DNA of 64,000 nt, taken from Annona cherimola (Eukaryota; Streptophyta; Magnoliopsida; Magnoliales; Annonaceae). Both the position numbers and the translations under genes were made by a program. The stretch is taken from the NCBI GenBank assembly GCA_030490835.1, contig CM059973.1:62252008-62316007 (forward strand), in the 5' to 3' direction. The notes beneath the pieces were generated by a model. It saw only the letters and a list, made by a program, of their open reading frames with translations, did no database searches and was not told the DNA's origin. The stretch's first letter is position 1; each line of letters opens with the position of its first letter. Below are positions 45,540 to 56,819 of this stretch, piece by piece.

Positions 45540-47010
45540 ATAAGGGCCTTAAGATTATATTAGATGCTGTTAGATTCCGTTAGATGCTGTTAGATGCTGT
45601 TAGATGTCGTTAGATGCCGTTAGACGCTGTTAGATTAAGTTGGATTTCTTTAAATCATATTAACTGGGTTTCAAATTCAGAAATTAAGGTCTAAATGACC
45701 TTATAAGGGGCCTACGATCATATTACAGGTGTTAAATTAGGATTAACTTATTAATTTCAAAAATTAGATGCTGTTAGATGCTGTTAGACGCCGTTAGATG
45801 CTGTTAGATGCCGTTAGATGCCGTTAGATGCCGTTAGATGCTGTTAGATGTCATTAGATGCCGTTAGACGCTGTTAGATTAAGTTGGATTTCTTTAAATC
45901 ATATTAACTAGGTTTCAAATTCAGAAATTAAGGTCTAAATGACCTTATAAGGGGCCTAGGATCATATTACAGGTGTTAAATTAGGATTAACTTATTAATT
46001 TCAAAAATTAGATATTGTTAGATGCCGTTAGATGCCGTTAGATGCTGTTAGATGCTGTTTGATGCCGTTAGATGCTGTTAGATGCTGTTAGATGCTGTTA
46101 GATGCCGTTAGACACTGTTAGATTAAGTTGGATTTCTTTAAATCATATTATATGGGTTTAAAATTCCATAATTAAGGTCTAAATGACCTTATAAGGGGCC
46201 TAGAATCATATTACAGGTGTTAAATTAGGATTAACTTATTAATTTCAAAAATTAGATGCTGTTAGATGTTGTTAGATTCCGTTAGATGCTGTTAGATGCC
46301 GTTAGATGCCGTTAGATGCCGTTAGACGCTGTTAGATTAAGTTGGATTTCTTTAAATCATATTAACTGGGTTTCAAATTCCGTAATTAAGATCTAAATGA
46401 CCTTATAAGGGGCCTAGGATCATATTACAGGTGTTAAATTAGGATTAACTTATTAATTTCAAAAATTAGATGCTGTTAGATGCTGTTAGATTCCGTTAGA
46501 TGCTGTTAGATGCTGTTAGATTCCGTTAGATTCTGTTAGATGCTGTTATATGCCGTTAGATGCCGTTAGACGCTGTTAGATTAAGTTGGATTTCTTTAAA
46601 TCATATTAACTGGGTTTCAAATTCAGAAATTAAGGTCTAAATGACCTTATAAGGGGCCTAGGATCATATTACAGGTGTTAAATTATGATTAACTTATTAA
46701 TTTCAAAAATTAGATGCTGTTAGATGCTGTTAGACGCTGTTAGACGCTGTTAGATGCTGTTAGACGCTGTTAGATGCTGTTAGACGCTGTTAGACGCTGT
46801 TAGATTATGATGATTTTATTAAATCATATAATATGAGTTTCAAATTCTGAATTTATGGTCTAAATGACATTATAAGGGACCTATGATTATATTACAGGTG
46901 TTAAATTAGGATTAACTTATTAATTTTAAAAATTAGATGTTGTTAGATGCTGTTAGATGTTGTTAGATGCTGTTAGATGCCGTTAGATGCCGTTAGATCC
47001 GATTTTATTC
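45540..47010. repeat. Tandem array 3: 11-bp minisatellite (TTAGATGCYGT) in a 215-245-bp higher-order repeat
   Basis: Runs of the 11-mer ttagatgctgt/ttagatgccgt (and variants with gacgc, gattc) alternate with a conserved spacer of about 135 bp: ttaagttggatttctttaaa, aaggtctaaatgacctta and ttacaggtgttaaattagg. The spacer recurs about six times, near 45630, 45875, 46120, 46335, 46580 and 46800. The number of 11-mers per block varies. The motif is not the plant telomere repeat. Confidence 0.95.
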
Positions 47011-47289
47011 AGAAAATAATAAAATATTAATAAATTTTCAAAAATTCGAGAAAAATAAAAGAACTTGTTATTTTTGAGAGTACCATGATTACATTAACTT
47101 TAAATAATATGAAATAACTTCTAATAAAATTTATATTTTCTAACTTTACTAATTATAATGAAATCTTTTTAAAAAATAATTTTTTGTACAAAAAAATTTT
47201 TAGAAATTTTCAAATGATGAGAAATTATGTCCACATACATTTTAATATTTCATCTAGCAAATGAATGGAATAGATTGAGATTTTGTATA

Positions 47290-49117
47290 TATATAATACA
47301 AATTTTATCAAAAAACCAAACATACTCACGTTTTTAAGTTATTATACTCTCGCTGTAAAATTACCAAAATGCCCAGCCTCCTTTTTTTACCCAAGGGAAG
47401 TGCTTCCTATGGGTTGGGACTCCTCCTTTTATAGTTTTGGAGAACCCCTTCTTGACATTTTGGCTTCCGATGTGGGATTCGTTTGCACTAGGCCTGCCTT
47501 GAATATGTTGATGCTTGCGGCTTTGGACTTCAACGACAGCAGGTTTTCTGGATTGGAGCAGGTGGGTAATGTGCAATGGTTGACCGTTCAATTGTTTGGA
47601 AATCAGTCCTTATGACGATGCTTGAAACGACAACAATATCCGCGCTACTTGAAATTGGAGACTGACTGAATTGATCATGGGCAGCTTGGATTTTCTTGGG
47701 TTATCGGAACATGGCTACCAGATGGAGAAGTTGCTGCTGAAAGGCCCATCAATTTTGAGTGCTTGGTCTGATAGTTTGGAGGCGTTCGGTTCTGCTGCCT
47801 GTAGTGAAAAGAGGACTGCAATGGGTGCTGCGAATTCGGTGGAAGGCTTTTACTGGAGATAGCTGCTGCAATTGATGGCTTGCCTGGCTTAGAGAAGACA
47901 GTGCTGAATCAAGCAGGCTCCCTATACTTTGCTCATTAATTCAATTGCAAGTTGTTGAAAATTGCTGGTTTTGGAGAAAGCAACCATTGACGGTCAAGTT
48001 GGGGAAGAAGGTGGAGATTGCAGCTTGACTGGATGGTCGTTGCTGGAAATTAATGGTGGCTGCAATCTGGGATTTTCGATTTGGAGCAATTTGCAATTGC
48101 TGATTGGAGAAGGAAAGGGATGCTTGCTGAAATCAGAGCTGGTGAGCATGGTTGATTGATTTTTGAAATTGAGAAGGGGCGACTGGAAAATGGTCATTGG
48201 TTAAAGAGGAAAAAAAAGGGCAGTCCGTGGGAGTGAAAGGGGCTATTGCCAACTTTGGACGATGTTGCCTTAGTGTTCGTCAGATTTTTTTTTTGCCTAT
48301 TTCCTGTTGCGCAGCTGAGGAGGGTTTTCTCTATGGGGCAGTTGCTTTTTTTTCTGCCGGCCGAATTTGAGAAGTGTCGGCGGCAATTGATGGTGACGAT
48401 TTTCTGCAACCGTGTTGGTTGATTTCGGTGGGCCGTGGTTGAAATCGGCGATGAAGAAGAGGGTTGATTTAGAGAAGGGGACGAGCAGGATTTTAGGGGC
48501 AGCTACTTGCAAATCAAAACACAATCGGTGCTGCCAGTTTGCTTCGCTTGGGAAGTTTGCCCGGTTGTGGCTCGCTGGATAGGTGATCTGCTGGTGGTGA
48601 AACAAAGAGGGGGCGGTGGCTGCTGAATTTGTGGAAGATGGAGCACCAAAATATGGTGCTCCGGGGGTGTACGATCTCCTGTTCACATGCAATGTATTCG
48701 AATACGAATTTAAAAACCAATTCTTTGATAAATAATTTCAACAACATCATATATCATCTTAGTTTTATCATTTAATTTATTTTATCTAAATATAATAATT
48801 TACTTTGTTCCCCATATTTTAAAATATAATTGTAGTCATATATGTATGATTTTCCTAACTAAATGATTTTATAAATTTTCCCAAATCATATCAATAAGCT
48901 AATACACCTTTCAACATTAAAATTTTCTAGGGTATTGAGTCATAATTTTATATTTTCGAAAAATACAGCAAAATGACTAGTTTTATAGAAAAATTATATA
49001 TTTCGTGAAAAATCTTATTTTCACGGAATTTCATGTAAAATCTGTATTTAATTAATATTTTTATATTTAACAGTGTGAATTTAATATGAATTTAAATGAA
49101 AATTTTTAGAATTATCA
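47290..49117 (-). mobile_element. Right (5') LTR of the array-bearing unit, truncated (LTR2b)
   Basis: Similar to LTR1 from about 30000 to 31621. Shared blocks include cgatgtgggattc, ggaaattaatggtgg, ccattgacgrtcaagttggg, and the terminal segment ending attatca. On the minus strand a good TATA box CTATAAAAGG lies at 47425-47434. R-U5 beyond about 47290 and any primer-binding site are missing, replaced by array sequence. Several ORFs here (47283-48692) are LTR sequence, not genes. Confidence 0.75.
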
Positions 49118-49122
49118 GGGTC
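49118..49122. repeat. Target-site duplication, right copy (GGGTC)
   Basis: GGGTC directly after the LTR terminus ATTATCA. It pairs with 38323-38327. Confidence 0.8.
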
Positions 49123-49348
49123 CATCGACCAATTCACCTCGTACCAACTTATGGGTCCTGCTTTTTAACCAAGAATGTGGTGCATCCATCACCATTTGTT
49201 TTCCCCTGTTCCCCTTCGGCAACATCTTTCTACATCATGAAATATACATTTATCGCTTATAATTATTTAGGGTCACTATTCTTACCTTAATTTTGCACTT
49301 ACTAAGTTTAATAACATGGTTTTGCTCTTGGAATATATTTCAACCTTA
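49118..49348 (-). pseudogene. gag: Tekay(-) leader and first part of gag (pseudogene)
   Basis: On the minus strand a short leader is followed by MLPKGNRGKQMVMDAPHSWL at about 49221 and then LVRGELVDGP up to the insertion point. The position just after the 5' LTR and primer site, and continuity with 38322, support this as the gag start. The sequence similarity itself is weak. Confidence 0.45.
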
Positions 49349-49359
49349 CGCTGAAACCA
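49349..49359 (-). other. Primer-binding site (initiator tRNA-Met type) of the Tekay(-) element
   Basis: The minus strand TGGTTTCAGCG matches the tRNA-iMet site TGGTATCAGAG at 9 of 11 positions and sits 2 nt from the LTR end. Confidence 0.65.
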
Positions 49360-49361
49360 CC

Positions 49362-51616
49362 GGTAACACCCCACCCTCCGGGTGTTAAAGACGTGGTATA
49401 TTGTGTCAAAACTGAGAACACCGTGATGAATAAAATCTCCCAAGATGGAAATAGATACCAAGATGCAAAATATATAAATTTTAACTAATACATCTCAAGT
49501 CTACTCCTCATGGAGTCATATTACATATTTGGTGTCATTATCAATACAAGTAAGCATTAAAGAAACTTCAACAACTCTAAACTTCTTTGTCCTTTGCTTT
49601 GCTAGTTTCGCCGTTTTTCCATGTTCATAGTGGCTCTAATTTAGAATTATATTCCTGTTTTCCACTGAAAATAAAAATTATGTGAGCTAGAAGCTCAGTA
49701 AGTAAATAGTTTTTTATTTAAATTTTTTAAAATAAATACATCTATGCTAGCTTTTGTGTACAACAAACTCTAATCAAGAAAAAATTAAACAACTTTTATA
49801 CTTGTGCAAGTGTATTTTCACTCTAATTCATGCATTCACGCTATAGACATTGCCATCTGCTTGTGCTCGCATGCAGTCGTACTACACATTCGTGAGTTAA
49901 TTCATCTTCTTTTGTAGTCCTAAGGTCGCTACCTAGGTACTTACTACTATACTGCTTTACTACTCAACGGCAAGCCCGAATATGCATCATGCTCATGCAT
50001 TATGATCAATGTACTACTTAGATCCATTGCTTAACATGATTAAAAATATTTTAAAATAATCATGCTCATGCTTAAATAAACCAACTTAAAAGAAAATTTC
50101 AAACTTAGTAAATAATCACACTTCATAGCAAATCATAATATTTAACATAATATTTTTCAAAGTTATGCTTTAGTAAAAATTTACTTACCTTTAAGTAAAA
50201 TTTAAAACTCTGTTTTTTCCAATTTCTTATAGTAGCCTCAAGTCTCTTTCCCTAATTTTCATCATAATATGTTCATTATTTCTCACCAACTTTCATAAAT
50301 ATTATTTAAAATTTTATTTATGACTTTTTAAAAATTTCTCGTAATTTTAATTAGTCAAAATTCAATTTTCTTCAATTTATGCTTATATTATTCCACTTTT
50401 AAATAACTTTATTTCTTATTTTTTGTATTAGAAAAAATTCAAGATCGTTTATATTTTTAAATTCTTACTTTAATTTTCCAAAATTTTTCATAATTTCGAT
50501 GTATTTTTCATAATTTTCTATATTTTTTTGAAAATTTTACATTTTTTTGGCTGGTCACCGGTGGGCCGAGAGATGGGTTGGGCACAAGTGGGCTAGGTGC
50601 TATGGCTTCTTTTGGGCTGGCTTCGTTCCTGTGACCTTTGGCTCTTTTTAATGGGCTAGGACACATGAGCTTGAATTAGTAGGCTTGGCTATTGGGCTCT
50701 CTGGGTTACTAGGCTCCAGCTGGATGGGCTCAACCCACTAGTCCAAAAGTTTTCTTTAATTTTATTTCAATGGTCCATATTCTCCGAATAAAATATTTTG
50801 GATCTCTCACTGTAAACATTTGTTTGATTTGAATTTTTAGGAGTAAACTTCTAAAATTATTTTCTTTAATTTGGATGGTCCATTTCTCAAAATAATTCTT
50901 TTGTCATAAAATTTAACATAATGTGCTTAATAAAGGGTAAAAATTAAATCTCTTTTCAAATAGCTATCTAAACTAATTTTTTATCCGAAATCACCCACAT
51001 ACACACTATAAAATCTCTCAAAAAATATTTTTAATGGATCAAATTAGTATTTATATATATATATATTTTCTTATAAATGTTTTGTGTTTTACTTTTAAAA
51101 TACATAATCACCACTCCAAATCTTCATAAAAATTACTATATCTGAAAATCCATAACTCTGATCAAGTTGAAATTTTGCAAGCAAGCTAAACATATAATTC
51201 TCTTACTACTGTATGGTCACCATTCTCTAATTATTGCTAAAAATATATTTTTCAGTGGTAAAGCATTTTCCCTCATTATTTGCTACCATTTTCTGAAATT
51301 AACAAAATTACGACACAAATACTTTTAATAAGACTTTTAATACTTGATAATCGTGCTAAAATATTATGAATGGCTTAGATCTAAAGACAAGTTGTATATG
51401 TTGTAAAATAAATGAGATTAACTGTAAAAATTTTCTTCGTTTGTCTCTGGCTCCTCTCTGTACAATTTCTTTTGCCTTAAACGAACCAAACCCAACTCTC
51501 CTGTTCCTTCTTTTATATTAACAGCACCGAAAAATGGTTACCCATAATTGCCATCTACTATCTCCCTAATAAATTCCACCTTTTTTCAACAAAAGGGGCT
51601 TATGGCGGTTGTTACA
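49362..51616 (-). mobile_element. 5' LTR of the minus-strand Tekay element, 2255 bp
   Basis: On the minus strand it begins TGTAACAACCGCC at 51616 and ends GGGTGTTACC at 49362. Its first 1.5 kb matches 32185-33721. A TATA box (TATAAAAG, minus strand) lies at 51510-51517, about 100 nt inside. Comparing the two LTRs would give the age of the element. Confidence 0.8.
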
Positions 51617-51771
51617 GTTAACAAACTCTTTAATGGATTCCTAATGACGTGGGTACGAGTCACATTAGGATGAAAATTCATTGGTAGGAGAGAAATTTTT
51701 GAAAATTCATGAGTATAAGTGGAATCAGTGATAAAATTCATGGGTATAAGGAATTCACCCTAAAAATAATT

Positions 51772-53331
51772 TGAAAATTTTAAGTTAATTTCATACTATA
51801 TATTTAGAATGACAATTGGATGAGAATATAAGATATTGAGATGATTTGAATCATATTTTGATTTATTTAGCTTTACTTAGTATAAAACACTCACAATTAA
51901 TGTAATTTGTGAAAAGTAGGAAAGTACATGCAATTTTAGGACCTTGAATCATACAGAAACAATGGATTTTGACATTGAAAATGATCTCAACTGAGTTTGC
52001 CCAAGTCGCCACATCAACGGGCTCATAAAATGCTTTCTATTGATGTTTTCCAAATCAAAAGTTAAGGTCAGTTGAAGTCGGTCTGTTTATTTCGACGCAA
52101 CGTGGATTTGTTTTGAGAAGTTCAAAGCTCAAGGACTAATACCACATTTTATTTGATGATTTTGAAGAACTTAAAGGAATTAAAATGAGGATCAAGGCAG
52201 TTTAGAATGTGTTGGGTTGTGATGAGAAGATTTCAACACTAATCGAGGCGAAACGGGTGACGAAACCTCAAAATGTCAAAGCAAATCAAAGCAACCAGAG
52301 TGCCACACGGTTTGAACTATGTGGATTTGGGTTCCACATGGTTCAAATTATGTGAACCCCTTGCTAAGAAAAATCATGTGCAAAACGGACTTCGTGTGCA
52401 AGTCTCCTTTGGAAATCTATATAAACACCTCTTAGGGACGTCCCAAAGCATCTTAGAACATTCTTGGAGGGTTGAATTCTGGGGGCAAAAGAAGGCGAGG
52501 AGCATGAGATAAGAAGTGGGTGGGGAAGTTGCTTGGAGTTATGAAGACACCATTGAAGCTTCCAAACAATAAGCTTTTCTTTTCTTTCTTTTCTTTAGAT
52601 TTAATTGTCTTGTTTGTGATGGACTTTGAATACAATATTGTTTTGTATTTGATTTTTATTATAAACATACTAGACTAAACCCCTTTTTTGATGAAATAAT
52701 TAAACACTTAACTAGGGTTTAGGATGTAGCATATATACAATGTAGTAAATATTATGGTTTTGGTTTATTTGCCAAGAGTATTTTATATTAATTTAATATC
52801 TTATGATTTAACGCTTGTCTGGTGTAAAGGCCTATACTTTGGTAATGATTACCATATATTAGGTGAAGGAACCGAAATCTAAGACCATGATAATAGGCAT
52901 GATGACCTCGAGGAATCCCATGAACGGCCATAGAACTTGATGATTCCTAAGTGACTTAATTGTATGAGAATAGGTGGTTAAGAACATATTAGGGTTTTGT
53001 CTTGCAAGTTTTGAGAGAAGGTACAAAGATAATTTAGAGTTAGTTCTCCTTTAACACATAATATCTAGATTAAATAAGCACTCCACATATCTATTACAAA
53101 AGATGCGTGTGAAATCCTAGACCCTAGGTGCTCGTATCTCTTGATTTCTAATCCTTGTTCTACGTTCTCAAGATTCTCTTTTCTTGTTATCTCCTTCTCT
53201 TTACTCTTTCTTATTCACTTGGTATTCAATATAAGTGTTTAAAAGCAATGTCTTAAGTGCTAAATTTCTTTGAGATTGATGTTTTATATAGAACAATCTA
53301 CAACCCGTGCATTTGCAGAGAGATTACAACA
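51772..53331 (+). mobile_element. LTR of a Ty3/Athila-Tat-like family, copy D1
   Basis: Collinear with the solo LTR at 54219-55482 (shared aataagcttttc, ccatatattaggtga, and the C/T-rich end ttctcttttcttgttatctc). It starts TGAAAATTTT and ends cagagagattacaaCA. TATATAAA at 52418-52425 sits before a C/T-rich transcribed-type region, which sets the orientation as plus. Neither primer site nor matching flanking duplication was found, so its status as solo or truncated LTR is unclear. The family assignment rests on the ending cccgtgcatttgcagaga, which is typical but not conclusive. Confidence 0.6.
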
Positions 53332-54213
53332 AAAACTCTAAAATTGCACCAATATATATGATCATCCATTCCATGTCATGCAAACAGTCATGCTCCAAGT
53401 ACTCATGCAATACAAATGCTCATCATCATCATCTAAGTAACCTTGGTGCACTGGTGGATTTGTAACCATCATAACATCATACATGGCTATACTGTAGTAT
53501 ACCGTAACTCTTCTTATTCCTCGGCTCACCTAGAGAATTATCATGCATATGTCATGCTCGACATGCAAAAATGCACTCATTCATCATGCCCATGTGCATA
53601 TGCTCATTTAAAAATTGTTGTAAAGCCATCACAAACTCAAAATAATTTCTCAAACTATTCATTTCAATTAAATAATTAAATCTATAAAAAACATACATCA
53701 TAAGAAAAAATGTTTCACAAAAAATCTCAAATATAGCATTATATCAACACATAACATCCATACCATAATAAATAAACATCCACATAAAATCGAAAAAATC
53801 CTACTTACTGCTTTACACAAAATTGCTAAATCTCTAAGTTGAGGCTCATCAAGAATCTAATGTCTTTTTCACTTTAATCTAGATAAAAAAAATAGTAATA
53901 TTTTTAAATGATATTCTAAAATTCATTTCCTTAATTTTATCTTTAAATTACTTCATTTTATCATTTCCAAATCCTAAACATCTATTGTAGACATTCATCT
54001 TCCACATCATCTTAAATTTTTGAAAATAATTATTATCTTTTACAATAAAATATCATCCTATCCATTTAGGTTTTTGTACCATATTTCATCTTTGTAGAAA
54101 AATTCTTTCTTCTCTAGCCATCAGGGTTTGGGATTTCTAATCCTAATATCGTAGATTCATGTTAAATTTCTTCCACATCATCATAATATATAAAATAAAT
54201 GAAACAATTAAGA
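53332..54213 (-). mobile_element. A/B-related LTR (copy C1), left part
   Basis: Similar to 57225-57960: atgctcatgcaatayaaatgc; the block from ctgtagtataccgt to the ggctcrcctrgagaat segment; and ctaatttcactttaatctas-type blocks later. It continues at 55483-55790 on the other side of solo LTR D2. No genes. Confidence 0.6.
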
Positions 54214-55487
54214 AGAATTGTCAAGTCACGTTTATACTATTTATTTTGGATAATAATTAGATGAGATTTTGATTGATTAAGCTTAGTTTCATAAACACTC
54301 ACCAGTTGATGCAATTTGTGCAAAACAGGAGAAGTATGTGCAATTTTGGTGTAAACAAGGTCACATTGACAAGCCTTGATGAAAGCAGGAGTAAATTGAA
54401 AATTTAAGACTCACATATAAAGCAAAACTGCATTTAAAGCAAGACATTATTCATATACAGTATTGTTCATGAAGCAAGTGTTACTGATCATGCGCAGACT
54501 GTCCAGGTATGGACTGTTCACGCACATTGTTTATGCACTGTTCATATGCGCTATTCACCTCTATATTAACACTTGTGGGGAACGTCCTAAGGCATCCTAG
54601 AACATCCTTAAAGCTTGGGTTGAGGTCTAGAGAGCGAGAGAAGGCGTAAAGCTTGAGGTAATCAGCGAGGTGGCAAGTTGCTTTGACGGTCAAGACATCA
54701 TTGGGGCTTCCGATTAATAAGCTTTTCCTTTCTTTCTTTTTTTTATTTTAATTATTTTGTTTATGATGGAGATTGCATGCATTATTATTTTTTGTTTAAT
54801 TTTGATTATAAACATGTTAGGCTAAACTCATTATCTAGGATTTAGAATATAGCATGTGTCCAATATAGCAAGTATTGTAGTTTGATTATTTAAGGTATCT
54901 TGTGTTAATTTAATATCTTGTGATTTAATGCTTGCTTAGTGTGAAGGCCTACACTTTGGCAATGATTTCCATATATTAGGTGATGGAACTGAGAGGTAGA
55001 AGTCTAATATATGAAAATCAAGATATTAAAACTGAAAATCTAAGACCATAAGAATAGACATGATGAACTTGAGGAATTCTATGCACTTCCACATAACTTA
55101 ATGGATTCTAATCGACTCAATCCTATGAGAATAAGTGGTTAAGAAGATTAGGGTATGCCTTGTAAGTTTTGAGAGAAAGTACGAAGAGAATATAGGGATG
55201 GTTTTCCTTTAACAAATAATATCTAGATTAAGTAAACACTCCGCGTATCCGTTGCAAAAGATATATGTGAAACTTCAAATCCTAGGTGCTCTAAATCCTG
55301 TGGTTTCTATTCCCTATTCTATATTTTACAGATCAAATTTTCTTTTACCTATTCTTTTTTCTCCTTATCTTATTTAGTTAGAAAGTATTTAAATCCAATA
55401 CCTTATATTCCAAATTTTCTGTAGATTGATATTTTACATACTACAATTTGCGGCTTGTGCACTTACGGAGAGATTGTGAACAGGAAT
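54214..55487 (+). mobile_element. Solo LTR D2 (54219-55482) with 5-bp target duplication
   Basis: The LTR begins TGTCAAGTCACG at 54219 and ends ggagagattgtgaaCA at 55482 (1264 bp). It is flanked by agaat on the left (54214-54218) and ggaat on the right (55483-55487), a one-mismatch 5-bp target duplication. It interrupts the C1 LTR. Absence of internal sequence indicates LTR-LTR recombination after insertion. Confidence 0.7.
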
Positions 55488-55790
55488 AAAGAATAAATTT
55501 TCTTAGCAAATTTCCATCCATTTTTCTGCAAATTCTTCAAGCTTTAAATCTTTTCAAATAAAATCCATCATATAATTTCTTCTCTTTCCTCGCTGTCCCT
55601 TTCTCCCTCTCTCTCTCTCCTCCCTTCTCTCCTTTCTCTTCCGTTTTTCTTCTTTACTTCTGTAGCTTTTTGGGCTCTTAGATGTTGCTTCATGATTTGG
55701 ATGAGAGGGTTAAAAGGGACTTTTGGAAATTTTTTTAAAAAATTCTCTTTAATCAATAATATTTATAAATAAATACTCTGGGGTTTTACA
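55483..55790 (-). mobile_element. A/B-related LTR (copy C1), right part with LTR start
   Basis: On the minus strand the LTR starts TGTAAAACCCC at 55790, with TTTATAAATA about 20 nt inside and attttgaggagaaaatt just outside. This is the same layout as in copies A (3638) and B (16105). A C/T-rich tract at 55580-55660 corresponds to those in A and B. Confidence 0.6.
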
Positions 55791-56115
55791 TTCTACTCAC
55801 CTTAGAGTAATTTTCTCCTCAAAATTTTATTTACAAATGATGTAAACATATCTTATTTCAATACTAATAAAATTTATCAACTTTCAACGTGGTCTCAGTA
55901 CAAAATAATTTCAGTGAGCCAACCTGATTTTTACTATTTATTTGACAATAAAAGTATATAATTATTTTTCATGAATATCAATTGTAACACCAATAATCTC
56001 CTATATTCTCATATGCATTAACAATTGAATAGTTGTAATGTCCCTTTGGCTAACCTCCACACTTAACCAACAGTCGTTAGATTTTATCGAAGAATCTTGT
56101 AGCATCGTCCCATAC
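55791..56115. other. A/B-related internal sequence next to the C1 LTR
   Basis: Similar to the sequence right of 3638 in copy A (cttactcacctta, tcctcaaaattt). No ORF. It becomes unrelated after about 55950. Confidence 0.45.
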
Positions 56116-56117
56116 TT

Positions 56118-56800
56118 AGGGGTGTTAACGGATCCAGTTGGATGGGTTGGATCTTAATTCTAATCTTAACCCATTTAAAATATTTCAACCCTAATCTGTT
56201 TATTAACCTATTTAAAAAATCTCAATCATAACCCATTTATAGTCCATTTAATAAATAGGTTCGCAAGTTGTAACGGTTTGTATAGTAAATGATCTGAAGG
56301 CCTAGACTCTGATAAGTGATGATGTCGCAGGGAGAGACATGTAAGGACCAGGTATTTTTTCAAATTATAACATCGTTAATTCCTAGCAACATATTCCTAA
56401 ATTACCTCATGGATATATATTCATAAATTTAAAAAAATACCTAGTCCTTACAAGACAAGAGGGTGTTTTCATCACAAAATAAATGAAAATAGAACAGTAA
56501 CGAAAAAATGGAATTACGTAGTAGTGAAAAAATGAAATTAGGTGGTGGAGTGAAGACCTAGTAGGAAAAATAACCAAGGGGTTTACGTTTATAAATATAT
56601 AAATTTAATGGGTTAAACAAATTAAATGAGTTAAATGGGTTAATGGGTAATAAAATCTCAACCCTAATCCATTTATTTAATTAAATGATTGAATAGATTA
56701 GTGGATCATAACTCGTTTATTCAAAAATCTCAATCCAAGATCATTTATAAACAAATTGGACGAGTGGATTGACTGGCTGACCATAATCATTTGAGGGGTT
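56118..56800. mobile_element. Possible non-autonomous hAT-like element
   Basis: Begins taggggtgttaacggatcc, a terminus shared by many plant non-autonomous hAT elements. It is rich in near-repeats of aacccatttaaa/aaatgggttaa in both orientations towards both ends (56160-56260 and 56600-56760). The right terminus is unclear (ttgaggggttag near 56792), and no 8-bp target duplication was established. Confidence 0.35.
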
Positions 56801-56819
56801 AGATGAAATTATCCTATAC

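Larger units (their letters stand above)
38328..49117 (-). mobile_element. 10.8-kb Athila/Tat-type LTR unit carrying tandem arrays instead of genes
   Basis: Both outer ends match LTR1 (left end TGATGCGTACC, right end ATTATCA), and 5-bp GGGTC duplications flank the unit. It therefore inserted as one piece into the gag of the minus-strand Tekay element. The TATA-region sequence (ctccttttat on the plus strand) occurs in both end pieces (39025-39034 and 47425-47434). There are thus two LTR copies, not one interrupted solo LTR. The left (3') LTR spans about 38328-40600; the right (5') LTR is truncated at about 47290. Between them are only AT-rich DNA and three arrays. Elements of the Tat lineage are known to carry tandem repeats in their 3' UTR, the position these arrays occupy. 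Confidence 0.75.

Noticed and set aside
45540..47010. Interstitial telomere repeat
   Set aside because: The unit TTAGATGCYGT is 11 bp and differs from the plant telomere repeat TTTAGGG in length and sequence.
47283..48750. ORFs such as 47283-47615 and 48297-48692
   Set aside because: They lie within sequence alignable to the U3 of LTR1 and show no protein family features.
38328..49117. A single solo LTR interrupted by inserted arrays
   Set aside because: The TATA-region sequence is present in both end pieces (39025-39034 and 47425-47434), so two LTR copies are needed. The simple solo-LTR reading is less consistent, though not excluded if part was duplicated.
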